From Chrysopilus asiliformis (Eukaryota > Arthropoda > Insecta > Diptera > Rhagionidae), in NCBI GenBank assembly GCA_964034945.1, contig OZ035960.1, forward strand, positions 34,340,368 to 34,404,367: 64,000 nt of DNA, written 5' to 3'. Position numbers and translations under genes: made by a program. Of the stretch, positions 33,380 through 44,581 are shown piece after piece. Under the pieces are notes generated by a model. It was not told the origin of the DNA. It was given only the letters and a program-made list of their open reading frames with translations, and ran no database searches. Every line of letters starts with the position of its first letter. The first letter of the stretch is position 1.

Positions 33380-34931
33380 TATATATGTATTCCCTTTAAC
33401 CTAATAAATAGGGACTTTTTTTTAAATATTCGAAAAGTTTAGTTTTCATGCCTAAATCCTAAATACGGCACTATTCCGACCAATCCGGGACGTATGGTCA
33501 CTTAAAAGGCATCTAACATTTCTGAAACACGATTTTCAAATTAAGACCATTAAATTACTTACACATTGGGCTTTAATCTTTATGACAGTTTACATTACTC
33601 TTCAAAAATTGGGGTCGAAATAAAAATCCAGATTTATTTGAAAAATCTTCTTATTGTTAACTTCTTTCATGTCTTTTTTCTACAATTCACATAACATTTC
33701 ATATTAAGCCAAAAACAATAAAAAAAATATTTTATTTTTCTTTTTTATTTTTATACGAGGTTGTTTTTTAATATAAAAAAACTTAAAGTAAAAGTAGCAC
33801 CTTTTTGTATGATAGCGCAATTACAATACAAACTCAATGAAAGCTTAAAAATGGTAACTAGCTAGTCAGTTTATTAACGACAAACGTTGACGGAAATTAA
33901 CACAAATTATTCCATTGCAAAATCGTTTGTCGTTAATTTCGTGTTCAAAGAGATAAAAGTTAATTTTAAAATAATTGATTTAAAATACCAATCCTCGGAG
34001 GATTTAATAAAATTGAAAACCTTATTTGGAACAATTGAACACTCTGACAAAATAATTCACAGTAATTTTGATATTTTTTTAAATACATTTTTTTTTACAT
34101 ACAGAGTTGTTTTGAAAACAAAAAGTTTTCTTAATTTATTAAACTACATAATAATAAAAACAAACATTATCTACAATTTAATTACACATAGTTATCTGAT
34201 AACGGTTACAAATTATGGAATTTTCAACAGTAAAATAATTGATAGTAGACATTTATAAAAATTACAGAAAATATTAAAATATTTTATAGGAATATGGTTC
34301 GTTGTACATTGTTGGTTAGATATATTAACAAAACATAATTTCGCATGTATTTTTAAACAAATCGGTACTAGCATTTTTGGTGTTTGACATGTAACTGCCC
34401 CTAGAACTGTATCGTATTTAGTGGCAAATACGTGACAGACACCAAAAATGTTAGCAGGGATTAAGGCTATGAGCACACGTTCAAGAATATTGTTACTTCA
34501 ATCAATTGAAACGTAACTTGAAAAATTAGATAAAAATTCATTCTGATTGAGAAAATAAAATAAAATATATTTTCTTTAAAATAGGAAACTGTAAAAGGAA
34601 TTTGTAATTTCTAAAAAAAAAAATTTACAAAAGAGTATTTCCTAAACGTGTGTTTTAAAAAAATCCGGCTCTTTCGAGTAATTTTTTCCCAATCACATTT
34701 TTATGCAGGAAATTCACTACTTAAATGTTAGAGTACAATAATTGTTATACAAAAATTGAATTTCTCACATTCTAATTACAAATCCACTTAAATTATGTAC
34801 AAAAACGATGCTAAAAATTACAAACATTTAGATGAATGAAGGAATTACATTACAATTATACAATAGTGAATAAAATAATAATAATAGTGATAGTTGAAAT
34901 ATTTATTAGAATTAGGATAATAGTTGTTTGG
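33380..34931. other. AT-rich stretch, probably 3' UTR and downstream of ham
   Basis: Follows the stop codon of the minus-strand zinc-finger gene. It is very AT-rich and has many AATAAA/TTTATT words on both strands, so the polyadenylation site cannot be chosen. The open frame at 33887-34258 is AT-driven and not called. Confidence 0.5.
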
Positions 34932-36335
34932 TCAGGTAACTTGAACACGGTCTTCATTATTGCTGCTGGTGCTGCCGCTACTATTGAGGATGGCGCCCAT
35001 TACGCTATTCGCGCTATCCGTGATGCCATCCTCCTGGATGTGAAGACTTTTCGGTGACGTGGGTTCCGACGACGAGGAGCTTCGCGGCGAATGAAGTTCC
35101 CCGGCTGACATTTGACTACGTAGGGGTTTGGGCAGTTGTGTAACTTTGCCCATAAAGGATCTGATCTCCTCGAAATAGGACTCCTCAGGTATGACCCGGT
35201 TGTTCCTCCGTACACCTCGCAGCCGTTCATCCAGTCCCAAACCCAATGATGCGGCATCCGCTTCGTGCTTCTTCAGATGCCGGTCGAGGTTCGTCTGCTG
35301 ACCGAAGCATCTTTCGCAAAGTGCACACTTGAATGGGCGCTCCTTATTGTGGATGTTGCGCACGTGACGTTGTAGATTGCTGGATATGCTAAAGGAACGT
35401 TCACAGTATTTGCATTTGTAGGGTTGTTCGCCCGTGTGGGTTCGCAGGTGGCGCGTAAGATTCGCAGATCGTGGGAATACCTTCCCACAGAACTTGCACG
35501 AGTATCTATCCTTATTCTTATTATTACCTACGGTATTTGCATTTTGCATAGCCTCGTTGTTATTATTATTGATTAAACTATTGTTATTGTTGTTGGTATT
35601 GTTGTGGATGTGATGCTGCTGCTGGTGATGGTGGTGATTGACGATCGAGGGCCCCAGTTGTGGTAACGGCGATAGAAGCTCCTGCTTCGGCCGGAGTAGC
35701 TCGAAAGCGTTCGGTGGTCGTGGAGGAACAAATGGATTTCGGTAGGTGAGGCGAAGTCGCGCTGCCTTGGCCATTGCTTCCAACATTAGTGGGTGAATGG
35801 CGGGCGTTGGAAATAGACCCGGCCGATGGCAGGATAGATTTGATATCCGAAGATCATCCTTGAAAGAATTACTGCTATTATGGTTTAGTGCTGCTATCGT
35901 ATTGCTATTGTACTTTTCGATATCCTCGAAACTACTCAAATTATTATTATTTTGGCTACTGATATTATTATTATTATTATTGTTGTTATTGTTGTTCTTG
36001 CTGTCACTGCTGTGATTATTGCGTTCAGGACTTGGTGATCGATTGTTATTATCGACCATAATCAGGTTGCTATTCTCATCCTCCATGGGCTCACCACCAC
36101 CAGGTAGGGTTAATTTCTTATGATCCACCCGGAGATCCAAGGGCTGATCTGTAGGACTTCCAGTGTCCGCATGGTTTTGAAGGGATGCGGTTGAGCTTGA
36201 ACGATTCGCTGGCGATAGATCGTAGGGTACTTGCGATGAATATGACATTGGCGTTTGGCCTAGCATGGGGTAGACGGACCCCTGTTTCGGACTAGGAAGC
36301 ATTTTTCTCGGCGAATGATCCTTTTCTCGCATCAT
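34932..36335 (-). CDS. ham: Hamlet/MECOM/PRDM16-type transcription factor, C-terminal part
   Basis: A nuclear zinc-finger repressor that in flies sets neuronal and olfactory cell fates (known for Drosophila Ham). The 467-codon frame has PLDLR at residues 65-69, the CtBP co-repressor motif (PxDLx), then asparagine- and histidine-rich tracts (113-135, 234-260). Three adjacent C2H2 fingers follow at 280-300, 308-329 and 337-357, with [20 protein letters not shown] and [20 protein letters not shown]. These are close to invariant in the second finger cluster of MECOM, PRDM16 and Ham. [12 protein letters not shown] segment and a serine-rich tail follow. The PR domain and first finger cluster are absent; no sequence for them appears in the window. 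An in-frame TAA about 55 bases upstream means that either this ATG starts a short isoform or a nearer acceptor is used. Confidence 0.9.
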   Translation of the reverse strand: MMREKDHSPRKMLPSPKQGSVYPMLGQTPMSYSSQVPYDLSPANRSSSTASLQNHADTGSPTDQPLDLRVDHKKLTLPGGGEPMEDENSNLIMVDNNNRSPSPERNNHSSDSKNNNNNNNNNNNISSQNNNNLSSFEDIEKYNSNTIAALNHNSSNSFKDDLRISNLSCHRPGLFPTPAIHPLMLEAMAKAARLRLTYRNPFVPPRPPNAFELLRPKQELLSPLPQLGPSIVNHHHHQQQHHIHNNTNNNNNSLINNNNNEAMQNANTVGNNKNKDRYSCKFCGKVFPRSANLTRHLRTHTGEQPYKCKYCERSFSISSNLQRHVRNIHNKERPFKCALCERCFGQQTNLDRHLKKHEADAASLGLGLDERLRGVRRNNRVIPEESYFEEIRSFMGKVTQLPKPLRSQMSAGELHSPRSSSSSEPTSPKSLHIQEDGITDSANSVMGAILNSSGSTSSNNEDRVQVT

Positions 36336-36508
36336 TAAATACCTCGCGTTTAGAACCAGTGTGGCTGTCGTCGTTTTTTTTCCTTGCCGTTAACGATGAA
36401 AATGATGCTACTTCTGCTACTACTACTACTACTGCTGTTAATTTGGTGATAATCGCATGGATGTGCTCAATCATTTAAAGTGGGTAGCGTTTAAAAGTCC
36501 GCAGCAGT
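36336..36508 (-). other. 5' part of the ham exon with an upstream frame
   Basis: On the minus strand TTTATTTTCTCATTTCAG ends at 36509, a strong splice acceptor, so the exon probably runs from 36508 into the coding frame. A 60-codon upstream frame starts at the ATG 36474 (MIEHIHAI) and stops at 36292, overlapping the main start at 36335 in a different frame; it contains a GTA repeat coding for valines. If transcribed as leader, it would be expected to reduce initiation at 36335. Confidence 0.5.
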
Positions 36509-37937
36509 CTGAAATGAGAAAATAAAAATAAAAGTTATTCCAGATGTACTGTAATCAGAGCATGAGATCTTTTCGCTAAAACATGTAAAACCTTCTTATT
36601 TTTTACTTGCTGAAAAAACACGAAAAAATCGCTAATTGTAAAGAAATTTCGTATTTTTGTCTCGGCACAGTCTAAAAAGACAACTAAAATGGTGGCAAAA
36701 GGTGAACTGATGTTTTGTTTTTATCGAAGGTTTCTTGTTGTTTGAGATTTGATTTGCGGTTTCTTCCGTCTTGGCAGACGTTTTTTTGCTTGCGGTGGTT
36801 ACTTGGTTTTCCTGTTTTTTGCAAATAAAGTAACAGAAAAGTTTTTTTTTCGGGGAATTGCGAACTTTTTACTGACAGCCATGTTGGTTTTTGCTATTAA
36901 AGGGAATTTATAGTAGTTGGTATTAATAATAAGCCCAATGTATAATTCTCAAAGCTGTCCATCATATTGATTAGTTTTATTAAAAAGATAAGTTTTAAAT
37001 AATGTAGATAGACAATTTTTTTGCCAGTGCTCGTTTGACTAGTAAATTTCATTTCTCACGTTTTTGGCTGTTCGATTCATAAATCTTTTCAAACCATATC
37101 TAATATCACATTTCTTAATTAATTACACCAATAAAGAGTGCTATAATACAAAAGTACAGGAAAGTCGGAAATTTGCAGGCCACCAGATATTTTTTGCAGT
37201 CAACAGAGAAGTTTTGGTTAGGAAATTCATTATCGACCGAAAAGGAGTCAAAGAGCCAACATAACCGAAATCGATGTAACGAGAATCTGATATAGATACG
37301 AGTACGAACTCATGTGTGTTTGTATCACGAAACCCTGGGACTGAAAGTACATCTAAATATGGAAGATACTTGAGATATACTCGAAATTTAGATTAATCCC
37401 CAATTGATCAAACGCTTGGGTAATCTGAATTTCTCTATATATCAAACATTTTTTTGGTCAACTTTACGAATACTCGTACAAGTGAATTTATAGTGATTGA
37501 ATTCACGATCCCACGTCGCTGTAATTTTCAATTTTTTTACTGACCATTTCATGTAAAAAATGTATAAAAACGGTGGTGGTTGTTATATAAATATAGTGAA
37601 TTACCTGAAATTATTATCTTAGTTCGGTTAAATTAAACTAGTAGTGAATAATGCCGAAAGGCTATTGAATTCATTATCTAGTTTGGATCCCAAACACTCT
37701 GTCCACATGTAGTGCTCTCAATCGAATAGATAAAAATCTTAATTGATATATCATGTTTTGATTTTGGATGATTGGGGATAGGCGAAAAAATGATCCATGG
37801 TTTGGTGTTTGGTTGGTATTTCTTTAATTACGACAGGCTATAGATACTCAAGAATCAATACGAGAATTTTCGGTGCATGGCATATACATATCTGTCACTA
37901 TGTTAGTACAGGCGCGCACTGCGATTGTAACCATATA
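36509..37937. other. Presumed ham intron or upstream DNA
   Basis: No gene, repeat with clear ends or RNA gene seen in this AT-rich stretch. It lies upstream of the acceptor at 36509-36510, so it is probably intronic for ham. Confidence 0.5.
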
Positions 37938-38790
37938 AAGGGTGATCCAATAAGAGCTTCCTGTTTTGTTTTTGAATAAATCACATAATATTTAATATAT
38001 TGAGGGAAATCTTTATTTTATTCGTTAGGTTGGTCCATGCCATTTAATGTTTAAAGACAATTTCCTTCAAATGTTGCCTACGACTAACTGTTAAATGGTC
38101 CATTTTGTGGGTCCAACTCTTTCAAGCATATCGGTCGTTATTCCGCGAATAGGACGGGTTATGTTTGCTTCCAAACCTGTAACCGTTCCGGGTCTATCGA
38201 CGTAAACAAGATATTTCACATATCCCCACAGAAAGTAATCCAATGGTGTCAGGTCACAAGATCTCGGTGGCCAATTAACAGGACCATATCTTGAGATGAT
38301 GTTTACATCGAACGTTTGCCTCAATAAAGCGATTGTATCTTTAGCTGTATGACATGTAGCGCCATCCTGTTGAAACCACAAGTCAGCTACACCAATATCT
38401 CGAATTTTTGGCAAAAAAAATTCATTGATCATTGCTCTGTAGCGAGCTCCATTGACAGTAACACGCACTCCTTCCGCTTTTTTTTTAAAGAAATACGGTC
38501 CGATGATGCTACTGCAGCTATATTTTCATTACTACGGGCTGTACGCACTCTGGTTGATGGATGAATGTCCAATAGTGTAAAATTAGTTCGAAATTTGGTT
38601 ATAGTTTCACGAATAGTGCGTTCAGTGGGACGATTATGACGACCAAAATGTGGACGAAGAGCTCTTTAAAATTTCCTAACTGAGCACTGAATTTGGAAAT
38701 AAGTTTCCACAATTAGTAAACGTTGTTCACACGTAAGTCTATTCATGATGAAATGGCACTGAATACAGAACACCTAATTCAGAAAGCCTA
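37938..38790 (-). mobile_element. Internally deleted mariner element
   Basis: The low-coordinate end reads AAGGGTGATCCAATAAGAGC, matching the AGGGTG-type ends of this insect mariner group, and TA precedes it. The transposase remnant inside runs on the minus strand (38044-38746). The high-coordinate end is obscured by a short tandem repeat and a foldback unit. Confidence 0.75.
38044..38746 (-). pseudogene. Mariner transposase, deleted and frameshifted
   Basis: On the minus strand ATG 38746 starts MNRLTCEQRLLIVETYF. A stop follows RKF, then ALRPHFGRHNRPTERTIRET and ARSNENIAAV. The central part with SDEAHF is missing. From about 38465 the text resumes VTVNGARYRAMINEFF, WFQQDGATCHTA and NWPPRSCDLTPLDYFLWGYV. 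After ERV the frame slips; the true end SRRQHLKEIVFKH reaches TAA at 38044-38046 in another frame. The catalytic tail motifs DGATCHTA and CDLTPLDYFLWG are intact, but the whole is dead. Confidence 0.85.
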
Positions 38791-39011
38791 ATTCAGAAAG
38801 CCTAATTCAGAAAGCCTAATTCAGACTAACGATTGCGATTACGATTGCGATTACGATTGCGATTACGATTGATTATGACGACCAAAATGTTGCGTTTACG
38901 ACTGAGGCTTCTCGACCAATGAGATCAAGGCTTTCAACTTTCAACATCAATTTTATTAGTCGAGGAAGCTCAATCGTAATCGTAATCGCAATCGTTAGTC
39001 TGAATTGGGTT
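38776..39011. repeat. Tandem 14-mer and foldback repeat
   Basis: CCTAATTCAGAAAG is repeated three times in tandem (about 38778-38819). A foldback follows: AATTCAGACTAACGATTGCG with ATTACGATTGCG iterations on the left (38819-38868), and their inverse CAATCGTAATCGTAATCGCA ending TTAGTCTGAATT on the right (38971-39007). Between them GATTATGACGACCAAAATGT (38872) duplicates a 20-mer of the neighbouring mariner (38632). Confidence 0.7.
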
Positions 39012-39216
39012 TAAGAAGAAAAAGGAAACTTTAAACACACCCCGCTGGAATTTCAAAGCATCTTAAGCGAAAGCACTTTAAAACTGCTGCGAAATGAACT
39101 TTTAACCGACGACTCAGTGCACTTTTTAACCACTTTGAAAACAACACATTCAAAAGTATTTTTTTCTCATCATATTCAAAGTAGTCTAAAAAAAAGTAAT
39201 TCAAAAGTAAGCCGGG

Positions 39217-39473
39217 CAAAGTAGTTTCCATGAAAGTTGATTCGTACAACACACTCAAAAACTACTGGACCGATTTTGTACGAAATGTTTTGCAAAATGA
39301 TCTGCGTTGCCAGGAGCGTTGCCAGTTTTTAGTTATGTTAGATTTTCAAAATTCAAAACAGAAGGTCCTGTAAGGATACCGTTTTTTCCCAAAAGTATTT
39401 AAGTTATTTATGGTTTTTTTGCATTCTAAAATTTATACAAAAAACTTTAAGCTGGCAACGAAGGGCCTGCTAG
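39217..39473 (+). mobile_element. Helitron-like repeat, family 2, short copy
   Basis: Carries CAAAAACTACTGGACCGATT, a GCCAGGAGCG variant and GAAGGTCCTGTAAGGATA, then the 3' end AAGCTGGCAACGAAGGGCCTGCTAG before T (truncated here to the signature CCTGCTAG/T). One internal block is missing compared with 23010-23507. Confidence 0.65.
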
Positions 39474-41852
39474 TATTATATAGAGTACCAGCTTGCAAGT
39501 TTTCGACGCTGCTCGGGTATAAATAAACTTTTAGTGTGAAAAAAAAATCTTTTTTTTTCCAAAATTATTTTGATATTATATAGAAAAATCATGCAAAAAT
39601 TATATTGTAAATGACTTTTTTTATAAATTCGATTTGAAGGACTGTTTTCTTAAAAATCGCAACCATTTGTTTGGGAGAAAGGGGATAGGGCGAATTCCCA
39701 TAGCGCCGGACACTAATCGGTTTTTTCAGTTATGTGTTGATTTTAATAGTCCGGTTTTGGCCATTATCCAACCCTTTTGTGGAAGAAGAACGCTGACAAA
39801 TTATACTAAATAGATTTTGCTCGTGAAATATTTTGGCTATGTACTTGCAATAAACCTAACTTTTACATCAATCTAAATGAGCTGACATATTTTTTCTATA
39901 GAACATTCATAATAATATAATAAAATGTTATTAACATTTGGTTATATCATTTTTTCAAAGACCTATAAGCCAAGAAATTCTAATAGAATTGAATGCTAGA
40001 AGGTCACGTAAAAACCATGAATCAGAAATGATTCAATGGTTGAACACAAAATATTAAGTATTTATGTATTTATTGAAAGCCCCAATTAATAATATTATAC
40101 AAAAATTGCAATTAGGTGATTCTAATTTTAATTTTGGAATGAAATACCAGTAAAGCTGCGACAAATTGTACTATTTTCATATGTGTAAACGAAAAAATAT
40201 TCGAAACAATTTCCTTGGAATTGTTTTGTGCCCAAATACTCGCTTGTATAAAAATAAACTTCGCTATTTCAAATGTTTATAAGCCGAAAACCAGTTCTCC
40301 GAGTATGCTCCATTTTTACGCAACATGTCATCTAGGAGGTCTAATTACAGAAGATCCATACGATTTATCTGGGTAACTGGTGTGAGCCCCATCACAGGCA
40401 TTTTGCATTTTTATTTTACAACTAATCCACTAAATCTATCGTGCAGTGAGCAAGGCAAGTGTTGCTCAGGTAAGGCATAATAGGAGACGTTTTCTTGCCT
40501 TTGAATAAACATCATGGACATAGCGTATAAGCATTAGCACGGGCTCTGGCTTCCCAACATGGACGGACGAACCTGCATGCTGTTTCCTAAGCCATCAGGC
40601 GATTGAGTTTAATCAGCTGTTTCTTCCATAGCTGATCGCAGAATATCCGATGGAGCCACCAAGATTCACTGGATTCCGTGTATGGACCAAAGGTACATGA
40701 TTGGTAGGTGTTGATCAAGCTAACATTACTCATGCAGGTAATACGAGCGATGCATATAGTGTCCTAATGAATTAGCATGTGGTCTAATCGACGAATATTA
40801 TTTTTGCTAGATATGCCCTAAATACGAGTCAAGTGACTAGCACCGAAAAATACCCAATTGCAAAATATTCACCTTAGATCAGTTTATAAACGGCCATTAA
40901 AGGTGTATTCGATAAGTAGAACACTCTTAATTATGGAAATTGCGGAATCGAAACGAGTTATCAAAAATGCAAAGTGATGCAGTCGTGGTCGTCGCTGTCT
41001 ATGATTTTGTTAATAATTGTAGCTCGTGCATTATTTATAACAGAGAATCTCAAACGGTGGATAAACTATAAAGTGTTGGGCGTTACCGATCGTCGTCGCC
41101 GGTTACATCTATCAAGGAATAAAAATCGCAGATCATATTCGAAATAGCAGTGAGCAAAAAGTCGTGAAACTCTTCCGCAATTCACTTAGAACTGGTTCAA
41201 ATTATGTCATTCACGAGAGATTGGAGATCGAGATCGAGATGAAGTCAAATGCAACAGATTTAAGATTGACAAACGCTTAATAATAATCTTTAATTGTGAA
41301 TTTGTGCTGCATGGGTTACCAGATTTTAAATCTATAACTGCGGGTTTCACTAAGCTTTTGATATCCGCTAAATCGAGCTAGCAGGCTCTTGTTGCTTAAA
41401 ATTCGCTTGCTAAATCGAGTTAGGAGTCACAAAAACTTCGTGAAACCCGCCATAAGAATACCATATTTTTTACCTTAACAACACAATTTCAATTTTCTTT
41501 TTGGCACTGCTCGGTGTTTGAATAAAACAAAATTATTCCTTCAACATTCTCTTATTGACTCCACATAATGCATTTTTCAAGACCCTAACAAATTTTTTTT
41601 TTCTAAAGGATTTTCTATGAGTTTTAAATTTGGAACCTTCCTCGCTATTCCTACCGGAAATTTTAGTGGCCTTTTAATAATTAAAACCATTCTTATACTT
41701 CTCTCACGGATCAAAAATGTAAGAACAAGGATAAAAAATGTAATATTTTAGAACATGGAAAATTTGAAGACATCTTTTTTGGGGGACCAAAACCTTGGCT
41801 CTTTGCATGTTACAGGATGGTTACAGGCATTTGAACACCCCAGCCACTCTAA
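39474..41852. other. Unassigned stretch, partly G+C-richer
   Basis: About 2.4 kb without a clear gene. At 40632-40692 a 61-bp block bounded by TTTCTTCCATAG and AAAG/GTACAT reads LIAEYPMEPPRFTGFRVWTK on plus, exon-like but unlinked to anything. The 40.4-41.3 kb part is less AT-biased and may hold regulatory DNA. Confidence 0.4.
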
Positions 41853-42356
41853 TGGTTCAACCACAGTGAAGGCGGCAAGCGGCAGCGGCGGGCGGCATTT
41901 TTTTTGCACTAATGTAGCGCAACGAGAGCTGCTACAATACAGCGGCAACGGCAGCGCACTTTTTCCGTCGCCGCCGAGTTTGAATCCAAGTCAAACTTGC
42001 CGCCGCCGCTCAAAATGTTTTATGAAAACCACCACATTCGGCGCCACATTCTATGCAGTTTTTTTTGACGTTTTGATTTCGCAAGATGCCGACAACGTAG
42101 AAAAAAATAATCGAGTTCCTGAAAGGAAATCCAATGCTCTACGATTTGGCCCATCCTCAATATAAAAGGATAGACATCAAGGAAAATAAATGGAGCGAAG
42201 TAGCGGACGAATTAAATAAGTTTTGATGTTTCAATTTTGACAGCAGCATATGCCGACGGTGCCGCTATCATTGTAGCTGGCTCGGCGGTATGTGTGGCGG
42301 CGCCATGCCGCCCGCCATCGCCGCTGCCGCTTGCCGCCTTCACTGTGGTTGAACCA
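41853..42356. mobile_element. PIF/Harbinger-type MITE with GC-rich ends
   Basis: TAA on each side (41850-41852 and 42357-42359) flanks inverted ends TGGTTCAACCACAGTGAAGG that continue into GGCGGCAAGCGGCAGCGGCG. The GC-rich termini contrast sharply with the AT-rich region. A MADF-like coding remnant lies inside (42086-42226). The TWA duplication and the MADF gene both point to Harbinger. Long alanine/arginine-type frames across the ends are artefacts of the GGC repeats. Confidence 0.8.
42086..42226 (+). pseudogene. MADF/Myb-like domain remnant of a Harbinger
   Basis: The frame from ATG 42086 has a stop at codon 5, then IIEFLKGNPMLYDLAHPQYK, RIDIKENKWSEVADELNKF and a TGA at 42224. The L-x6-LYD-HPxYK...KW-EVA-EL pattern is the first two helices of a MADF domain; the third helix is cut off. 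Presumably the DNA-binding partner protein of the parent transposon. Confidence 0.7.
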
Positions 42357-42591
42357 TAACGGTTTAAAAGCTAGCAGAGGGAAAAAGGATCTTCGCATTG
42401 ATAAGGACACTCCTTATGTTACTAAAAAGGGCCATCTTAAAGTTTTGTTTAAGATGGGCTTTCTGAGTAGCATAGAGAGTGTTTTAAGATGGGATTTTTT
42501 TTAACTAAGATAGGGGCAAAAACAATGTATAACACAGACGATTCAAATCAAACAAATCATTTTAGAAGAAGAATGAATCAAAAACTTAGTA

Positions 42592-44019
42592 CCCCATCAG
42601 CTAAGGCACAAACCAGAAGATAGTCGCTTTATGAGAAAGCTTAAGTATAATTATCCCAAGCAACCAGATAAGGCATAATGACTTGGATTAGGGCGTGGTG
42701 TCTTAAAATTGGTCGTTACGACCACACCAAGACCAGCGAATCCGCCTTATAAGGCGTGATGTCTTTCAAGGCTTTTGCAGTGGTCGTCAAGCGGTCCGAG
42801 TGACCTAAATATATGCCCTGATAGTCTTAATGTTCGAATGCCTTGTTTTGGCTTTCATGGTCGTAGTGTCCTCCAGACGCCTTCATAGTCGTCCTGCCTT
42901 ATAAGACCAACCTTCCACCTTTCGTCCACGAAGTGCCTTATAGGGCATAATGCCTTTGAGAACACTCCAATGCCCTATTTGAGAATGCTTCGAGCATGCG
43001 CAGATGAATATCTGCTTCGAGCTTGTTTCTAGCATACTTCGAATATGCTTCTAGCATTCACGGTGCGAGCCGCCATGATGTTCATTGAAATGAAAAAAAA
43101 AAAACATTCCTACTGAAAATTTAAAATCTGTTTTTAAAGCACAATATGGAAAAACATCGAATAAAAAGTAATTTTATGTGTTTGGGTACACAGCATAACT
43201 TTATTTTTACAAGAATTTTATTAAAATCGAATAAAAAAGAAAATTCTTTGAATAAATAATTTTCAAATTATATCACTAAAATCGAGAATTGCTACGGCCC
43301 ACGTAAATAAAGCTCCTGGCAAAACCACTTTCTACGTAAACTTTAAATCGCATGTGAATTGTGACAATAAAATCCACAAAAAACCTTAACATCACCGTAT
43401 GACATTATTTTGAACGTTTTTTTCCACAAAATATATCCATTAAACTTTATGATTCTTGTCTTATCTTTCTTTCCTCATGCGGCCTATAGAATAGAGAAAG
43501 ACAAATAATGTCGCCAGATGAAATGTCAACAAAATATTTCGTCATGGTAAAACAAGGCCCTATTTTGGCCTTCAAAGTCGTGAAGCCTTATAGGGCGTGA
43601 AATAGGGCACTTCGTGGTCCGGCGGACCTTCCCCACTGTCGACGATAGGTCGACGATAGTTCGACCTAGAGTCGACAAAGTCGTGGGCCTTACGACCACA
43701 AGGGACGCCTTTGAAGACGAAGTGTCCACTTTACGACCTATAAGGTTACTTGGGATCCCTTGTTGCCAAATATTTTTTCTATTCATTCGTTGTTGATTGC
43801 ATGTTCCTTAGCAGTCGATACTTCTTTCTCTAGCAGGTTTTAAAAATGGAAAAAAACCATGACTCGAGCATTTTTCTAAGTTTTTACTTCAAAATGTTAG
43901 CCTTTTTTTGTTTTCAGTGGAAATGGACGAATGCATATTAGACAACAGCGCAAACTTTTGTGTCTACTGTGCTTTTAAGTGACGCGAGTATTTTCTGGTT
44001 TGTGCTTTAGCTGATGGGG
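42592..44019. mobile_element. TA-flanked MITE hosting a second MITE
   Basis: The ends CCCCATCAGCTAAGGCACAA and, from the other strand, CCCCATCAGCTAAAGCACAA continue for about 45 bases with few differences. TA lies on each side (42590-42591 and 44020-44021). Most of the interior is another inverted-repeat element at about 42655-43755, so the host is only about 330 bp long. Confidence 0.7.
42655..43755. mobile_element. CCCAAG-ended element rich in GCCTTATARGGC words
   Basis: The ends are CCCAAGCAACC at 42655 and, from the other strand, CCCAAGTAACC at 43755. Both end regions repeat TTATAAGGC/GCCTTATAGGGC words and GTCGT motifs, with GTCGACGATAGGTCGACGAT near 43640. A short relative is at 49330-49430. 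No coding capacity; superfamily unknown. Confidence 0.65.
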
Positions 44020-44581
44020 TAACATATGTAGAAAGATCATAATTATGGGAAGCAGATCTGTTAGCGAATGTACCATTTGATCTCTCGATGTCCTGTTTCA
44101 AAAAATAAAAGCCAAACTTTCTTCTTAATCGGACAAAAAATTTCAAGCTAGAGCTTTTACAAGTAAGTGTAGGGTTACAAAATCTATCTTGGCAACCCTG
44201 TTTGTTAGAAACTTAATCTCCTCCTAACATTGTTTATATCTACATTTGCACAGGTGTATATATAGGGATGGTGCGAAGGTGACAAATTAAGATGATTTTG
44301 CATTGAAAGCGATTTTCTTATAATCAAGAGACGTTACGCCCACTTAAATAGCCTGCAGCAAACAAGTTAAGATTATTCGAAAAATTTCACTATCGTCTCA
44401 TCTGGCTCGATCCAAATCGAGTCTGAAAACCCGACTTGATCGCAATCTCGATCACTTTCCTTGCAAAAATGATCAAATAAGTTATGTGCCTTAAATGCGA
44501 GTTAATCTTTTCAATTTTAGCGAAAACCTAGGCCATTGCGCTACGGTGCGCTGAGGTAAGCTAGTAATAAGTTTAGCTATA

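Noticed and set aside
33887..34258. 123-codon plus-strand frame
   Set aside because: Isoleucine/asparagine/phenylalanine-rich text typical of AT-rich DNA, no motif, located where the ham 3' UTR is expected on the other strand.
38778..38820. Regularly repeated 14-mer, CRISPR-like at first sight
   Set aside because: Direct tandem repeat without spacers, in a eukaryotic transposon context.
41755..42165. 136-codon plus-strand frame
   Set aside because: Runs through the GGC-rich inverted end of a Harbinger MITE; the mirror frame exists on the minus strand. The only protein-like part is in a different frame (42086-42226).
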